A stretch of 64,000 bases of DNA. It comes from Gadus chalcogrammus. Lineage: Eukaryota > Chordata > Actinopteri > Gadiformes > Gadidae. The notes beneath the pieces are model-generated. The model did no database searches and had not been told where the DNA came from. It saw only the letters and a program-made list of their open reading frames with translations. Made by a program: the position numbers and the translations under genes. Positions 57,004-64,000 of the stretch are shown one piece after another (the stretch's first letter is position 1; each line of letters starts with the position of its first letter). The stretch lies in NCBI RefSeq assembly GCF_026213295.1, contig NC_079415.1, positions 24,780,610 to 24,844,609 on the forward strand, read 5' to 3'.

Positions 57004-58615
57004 CAAACCCAATACCCTGTGTAGAAACCAAGTCGGCTTTCTTCCAGGCCATCGTACTACAGATCACATTTACACCCTACACACTGTAATCAACAAACAT
57101 GTAAAAAATATGAAAAATGGAAAAATATTTGCCTGCTTTGTCAACTTTAAAAAAAAGCATTTGACTCTATTTGGCACACAGGATTATACTACAAACTTGT
57201 AGAGAGTGGTGTAGGGGGTAAAGTGTTTGATGTGATCAAGTCAATGTACTCAAATAATAAATGCAGTGTAAAAATTGGCAGAAAACAAACAGTTCTTCGC
57301 ACAGAAACGTGGGGGTGAGGCAGGGCTGCAGCTTGAGCCCAACGCTTTCAACATCTACATAAATAAATTAGCGGTGCAGTAGGAAAAGTCTGCAGCTCCT
57401 GGACTCAACCTTCAAAGCACAGAATGATCTGGATCTCCTGTCACCCTCTGATCAGGGCCTACAGCAGCGCCTGGACCTGGTAGCAAAATTCTGCCAGAAC
57501 TGGGCCCTGACAGTTAAACCAAAATTATGATTTTCCAAAAGAAGCCCAGATGTCAGGAAAACAAATGCGTGTTTACTCTCGGAAGCACCGTCCTAGGAGA
57601 CACAATGAAGTATACTTACCTTGGTCTGGATATTACTGCTTCTGGAAGTTTCAGCATGGCAGTGAATGCACTCAAATAAAAAGTGCGTAGAGCCCTTTAT
57701 GCAATAAAATCTACATTTTACAACATAAACATACCTATCTCAATCAGGTACAAATTATTCAACGGTATAATACAGCCTATCGTGCTGTATGGAAGTGAGG
57801 TCTGGGGTCCACTAAGTGCACATGCCTACACTACATGGGCATCCGATAAGCATCCAATAGATGCCCTACATGCTGAATTCTGCCGATCCATATTGAAAGT
57901 CTAAACAAAAAAACACCAAACAACACATGTAGTGCAGAATTAGGTTGTTACCCATTGGCTATACCTATCCAAAAACGAGCACTAAAATTTTGGATGCTCT
58001 TAAAATCTAGTCCCAAGAATACACTAAAAACCCAGGAACTGAACCCTGACAAGAGTCCCCTGTGCCAGCTGGTGCTGAGGATAATTAACACACATCAAGA
58101 TCAGTCCAGCACTGCTTCCCAGACACCAATTAGAGTCAACAAAATAATTATCAAGCAAAAGAAGACTATTTGGAACATTGGACAAACCAAACTTAAAACC
58201 AAAGTAGAATGAATTCCTATCTGAACCTAAAGAGAAATTACAAATTTGTTCTACAACTCCTCTCTGTCAGAGATGTGAAGCAGAGACAAAGCCTGACCAA
58301 GTGCAGGCTCAGTGACCACAATCTTGCAGTGGAAACAGGCAGACACAGAAAGACCTGGCTGCTGAGGGAACACAGAATGTGTGGTCACTTTCAAGCAGGG
58401 AAGGTTGAGACAGAGGAGCACTTCTTTTTACATTGTAAAAAATATGACATTTTAAGACAGATATACTTCACCAAATTACAAACCTATATTCCGGATTTTT
58501 CAGACATGGAACATAAGGACAAAATTGCAATTCTTCTTGGTGAAGGTCCTTCTGCTGCCCTGGCAGCACAATATGTCCTGAAATGTCATAACCTGAGAAA
58601 TTCAGTCTGACTTGT
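57004..58615 (+). pseudogene. LINE ORF2, RT and C-terminal fragments (second LINE)
   Basis: Reads NQVGFLPGHRTTDHIYTLHT, then VRQGCSLSPTLFNIYINKL; the YADD motif is replaced near 57425 by NDLDLLSPSD. The C-terminal text includes IQPIVLYGSEVWGPLS and AIPIQKRALKFWMLLKSS. Multiple stops; catalytically dead. Confidence 0.8.
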
Positions 58616-58749
58616 TATTGTTGTTATTATTATTGTTATAATTATTATTATTATGTGTTATTTGTACAATTATTCTTGTGTAACTTGAATATGCTTTGGC
58701 AATGCTGTATTCAAATACTGTCATGCTAATAAAGCACTTTGAATTTGAG

Positions 58750-59385
58750 AGAGAGAGCATCCAGAAAGTCCATTAGAGAGAGGGAAAATAACAGACAATG
58801 AGAGCGTTATCATGTCAGACAGTTGAGGTGAGAGGTCACGAGGTTAATGCATAGTCTACACATAGGCTTAGCAATGTACGATGTACCCAGCGCCTTTCAT
58901 TAACTCCCAACCAGCTGGCACTCGTACGCAGTGGGATTCACGTGCACATAAGGGCCCATGAAAACCCACCCGCCCACCACATGAAGAGACACGGTCACTG
59001 AGACGAAGAATGAACCCCCCTCAGAGGAGATTCCACATCAAGACGGCGCTTGTCTTCAGGTGGAGGAATGTCCCAGTCATCCCAGTCTGCTACCACGTGA
59101 TAACTAATCAATGATGATTCAATGCAAACACGCACGTGCCCACACACGGGAACACACTCAGGCACACACACACTTTCCCATACCGACAAACGTGCCTTTG
59201 GTTTGTATGTCATTAATGTCGATATATTTTGAACTATTTGAAATAGTTATTTGTTTAAAAAGGGTACAATATGTAACAAATATCAAATCAACTGAATTAT
59301 AAAAAGGAACAATGCTACAGCCAGTATGTACTCAGTAGAATTTTCCTTTTTAGGTCAGTTAATTGGATTTAGTTATGATTCTTTG
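58750..59385 (-). other. FARP1 large-intron segment, nothing recognised
   Basis: Unique-looking sequence with a short CA-rich patch near 59130-59172. Confidence 0.5.
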
Positions 59386-60755
59386 CAGGGCCGGTTCTAG
59401 GCAGTAAGATTAGTGTGGGCAGATGGAACTAATAGGTGGGCAGCGAAACCTGTGACGCTTCGCGCGTGAGCAAATCTTTTTTTGCCCTTGCAAGATCTCT
59501 GTGCCTGCTTTTGGGCACATTTACTGTAATGAAAGCTTCTAGACACACCACTGCATTATGGGAGGGGGGGGGGCTTTCCACATCAACCTTTCAACCATCT
59601 GCCACCTTCTATGAAAAGCTACATATATTTAATTTTCAAATTCTTAGAAAAGAATATCGATAAAATATACAGAATAAATTGCATAACAACTCAAAATCCA
59701 ATTCTGCCGGCAGAAATACTGATAAGGAATTTTCCAGACAAAAGTAGTAAAATAGTAAGGCGAAGAAGTTCTAATTTATGTAAAAAATAAATAAAAATAA
59801 CCTGTGGGTGGGTAACTTGGGTGGGTAACTGTGGGTGGGTAACTTGGAGGCAGGCTGTCCTGCCCACCCAATTAGAATAGAATAGAGACTTTATTGTCAT
59901 TGCACATGTCAAAAGTACAGAGCAACGAAATTACCAGTTACATCCTGTCCAAGAAACATAAAAGACAGTGTGGGGAGACAGGACGGAGAGACTGTTGGGG
60001 CGCATGCGCTCCCTCATTATTAGATAAGAAAAGGAAAACAAGAGGGTAAACAAGGGGGGGAAAAAAGGTAATTCCCAAACTAGGCTCCTCTAAGAGGGGC
60101 ACAGTGTAGGGATTAGCAAAAAACACCTCTGCACATAAGCAACATATCAAAAACATCACAAACACATGTGGGAGGGGGGAAGGTTGTCGGGGAGGGGAGG
60201 TGTCACAGCTCAGACACCGGGGGGAGGACGCAGCCAGCGGGGGCGTCGCATCACTCGCGGCATACTGTACTGTAACGAGGGACGGAGAGAGGGGGAGGGA
60301 GTCCAGAAGGCGTTGAGTCCAGGGGGTGTGTGTGTTATGTGTCTTGTGTGTGTATGTGTGTGTGTGAGCCCAAGGACTCCATCTCCACCCAGACTCAACC
60401 GTGTCTCTCTCGTCTGATGCTGGTGACGAGGACACGACTGTTGCCGTGGAGACGACCACAATGAGTTCTGATCCAGAGACAAAGTTCACGGGAGGAGGAG
60501 GATAGGGGTGGTGGGGGGGGGGGAGAGCATGCATGGTAATGGTATATTCTAAAGTATTAATTTATTTGCTGAATTCCATTTGACATTTTCTTGGACAGCG
60601 AACGAACAGGTCCGTCCGATAGTGGGTCTGGACTTCCACCTAAAAACAAACAAAAAAAAACCCCAAACAAACATTTTCTTCAATTTTGTTTTCGGTGGGC
60701 AGGGCGCATATTTTGCCCCCGAGCCCACCCTTGCCCCTGGCTACCGCTGGCCCTG
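59386..60755. mobile_element. Non-autonomous hAT-type element
   Basis: Ends CAGGGCCGGTTCTAG and CTACCGCTGGCCCTG are flanked by ATTCTTTG and ATTCTGTG, a 7 of 8 match. The interior holds a (TAGAA)-tailed fragment at 59872-59930 (AGACTTTATTGTCATTGCAC), probably a LINE/SINE 3' end. Confidence 0.72.
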
Positions 60756-60763
60756 ATTCTGTG

Positions 60764-61150
60764 TGTTATGATTCACTCTTCTCCAAGTACTGCAGGTTGG
60801 CAGACAAACGCAGTATTCCTTCATCTACAAACATATTCATTGGCTGATCATCTTACATCGTAGTATTCGTCATTGGAAAATTGAATAACTGCACTGGTCT
60901 TAAAATACAATGGCGCACTCCGCTAGTTTTGCACTTGTGTGTTCGCTGTTCTCAACCTGGCAATCCGTTTGAACTCCAAGTAGAAAGTTCAAGTGTATAT
61001 GTTAGCATTATTTTAACTGCAAATCCCCCCTCCTGCTCTAATTGGCCTCTTGCTGTTGGGGAGGACGCTGACATATTGTGGTGCTTGGCTTGGCTGACGG
61101 TTTGCAATGTTTAATACAATAGGTGCCTAGACTGTGTTCACAGCTGCATC
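60764..61150 (-). other. FARP1 large-intron segment, nothing recognised
   Basis: Unique-looking sequence between the hAT element and the CA repeat. Confidence 0.5.
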
Positions 61151-61153
61151 CCT

Positions 61154-61779
<626 letters not shown>

Positions 61780-61940
61780 CTGATGACTTGCTCTGAATGG
61801 AGTCAGCCAGGGTTGCAGAGTCCGGACAGCAGCTGCTGGTAGGTAGTCTCAAGCAGGCTTCCAAATGACCAGCAATGATGGTGGAATGGTATTTGTACTT
61901 AATAATCTTCATGTGGGAAAAGGCTGCCTGGCACACATTA
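61780..61940 (-). pseudogene. hAT transposase relic, dimerisation region
   Basis: The minus strand reads NVCQAAFSHMKIIKYKYHST then IIAGHLEACLRLPTSSCCPD, the C-terminal dimerisation text of GTF2IRD2/ZBED-type hAT transposases. About 50 residues, inactive. Confidence 0.7.
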
Positions 61941-62279
61941 GCTTTTCATTTTTATTTTTTGTCTTAAACAGTGTATTCTTGCTCCAATTCGTTTGTTATT
62001 TATCACTATCATTATTTAATACTTCCTAATTCCCTTTTACCGAGTGCCTTACTTTGCTTTGGGGTAAATCTGTCATAAACACGTCAGCTCTCTGTGCTGG
62101 TGTCTATGTCTCTGTGGGCCGCCCGGTGGAAACACTGTGCCACAGAATAACTCAACAGCAAACAAAGAGGAAGTCGGGCTCGGTGCCAACTTCCTGTTTA
62201 GCCCTGCCTGTCAGCGGGAGCCTCCGACATACTGACTGACAGGGAGGGATGGATGGAAATAGAGCGAGAGAGAGAGAGA

Positions 62280-63385
<1,106 letters not shown>

Positions 63386-63489
63386 ACAGAGCTCTACTCC
63401 AACAACATCCACGGAAAATACAATCTGTTGTGCAAACTTTTGTTCATTGGGCAATGCTTTTCTTTATTAAAATATTTAAATTTTGTTTA

Positions 63490-63972
63490 TTTTGGGTTGC
63501 TGTGATTTGTTTTTTATTTGGTTGTTATTGATATGTTGTGTGCGCCGTTTGGAAACCTAGTCATGCTGGAATTTCCATAATCCATAAAGCATAGCACTTT
63601 TATTAGGGCTGTCAGAAGACATGTGTATAAGGAGGTGACCGGGGAGACACCAATGCCACGACAGCAGAACACGGACATCAATGTTTTTCACTAACCGCTT
63701 GTTTCTCCCGAACAAGACTTCCTTAAATGTGCGCTGTGAGAGTGTCGCCACAGACGGCTCGTAAACACAAACACACGCGGCCCGTCGACTACCGACCAAT
63801 AAAAGCACAAAGGACGAAACAAAGGATAGCGTACAAAAGTACAACGTGATGTTGTTCGATATTCGAGGAGTGGGATTTGGACAGGTTGTCTGCGTGGTTC
63901 TGTTGGCCTGCTTTTCTTAAAGTGAGAAACCGACATGAACAGGGCGGGCATGGTTGGTTGTTGTGAACCTAC
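63490..63972 (-). other. FARP1 intron, left of the right-edge exon: nothing recognised
   Basis: Unique-looking sequence without transposon ends. Confidence 0.5.
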
Positions 63973-64000
63973 CTTGTCAGCTCCTCCATGAGCTGGGTGT
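63973..64000 (-). CDS. farp1: FARP1 exon, FERM F1/F2 boundary (partial, cut by window edge)
   Basis: The reverse strand reads TQLMEELTR, matching the start of the F2 lobe in FARP1, and ends with two bases of an Arg codon before the donor GTAGGT. The next exon supplies the third base. The rest of the exon is outside the window. Confidence 0.8.

Larger units (their letters stand above)
51490..58750 (+). mobile_element. Second LINE (ORF1 with SGNH esterase, ORF2), split by other transposons
   Basis: ORF1 pieces at 51.55-53.31 kb, ORF2 start at 53.47 kb, further ORF2 pieces to 58.61 kb, and a 3' end with AATAAAGCACTTTGAATTTG. Interrupted by a DNA element at about 53.58-53.87 kb, Rex3 at 54265-54550 and a foldback element at 55041-56999. 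ORF2 carries many stops and frameshifts. ORF1 esterases occur in CR1/L2-type LINEs; exact clade not assigned. Confidence 0.82.

Overview
The window is vertebrate nuclear DNA, almost certainly from a ray-finned (teleost) fish. The evidence is spliced exons with GT-AG introns, teleost-type transposons (Rex3, hAT, PIF/Harbinger, piggyBac-like, L2/CR1-type LINEs, tRNA-derived SINEs), and very dense dinucleotide and tetranucleotide microsatellites. The microsatellite density resembles cod-like (gadiform) genomes, but that placement is only a guess. There is no operon, CRISPR array, rRNA or functional tRNA gene.

One host gene spans the whole window on the minus strand: FARP1 (FERM, ARHGEF and pleckstrin domain protein 1). 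The window starts inside FERM subdomain F2 at the right edge and reaches the stop codon at 762-764. I could place 23 exons of the main reading frame plus one large extra exon, and adjacent exon phases agree at every junction but one. The order from right to left is FERM F2/F3 (64000 to 29422), FERM-adjacent segment (28791-28455), linker (21590-21334), DH/RhoGEF domain (20709-10742), PH1 (10411-8117), inter-PH linker (7180-7020) and PH2 (3999-762). The protein should act as a membrane-linked guanine nucleotide exchange factor for Rho-family GTPases.

The most interesting host feature is a 553-codon exon (28358-26697) right after the FERM-adjacent exons. It has a good acceptor, is in frame, ends in its own stop codon, and is followed by about 3.6 kb of transposon-poor sequence with AATAAA signals on the sense strand. 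This predicts a FERM-only FARP1 isoform without the DH-PH-PH catalytic half. The exon before it ends in phase 0 while the next DH-side exon needs phase 1, so the long isoform must use an internal donor in this exon or an exon I did not find.

The introns hold most of the mobile DNA. The largest, about 23.4 kb (40525-63972), is a nest of elements: Harbinger-like repeats with a hAT inside one copy, an L2/Rex1-type LINE inserted just upstream of a Harbinger transposase start codon, and a second LINE (51.5-58.75 kb) interrupted by Rex3 and by a 1.96-kb foldback element in a TTAA site. The other introns carry hAT, Harbinger, SINE, LINE-tail and Rex3 fragments. Many FARP1 splice sites abut microsatellites: polypyrimidine tracts of tens to hundreds of bases before acceptors, and TG or CA repeats just after donors.
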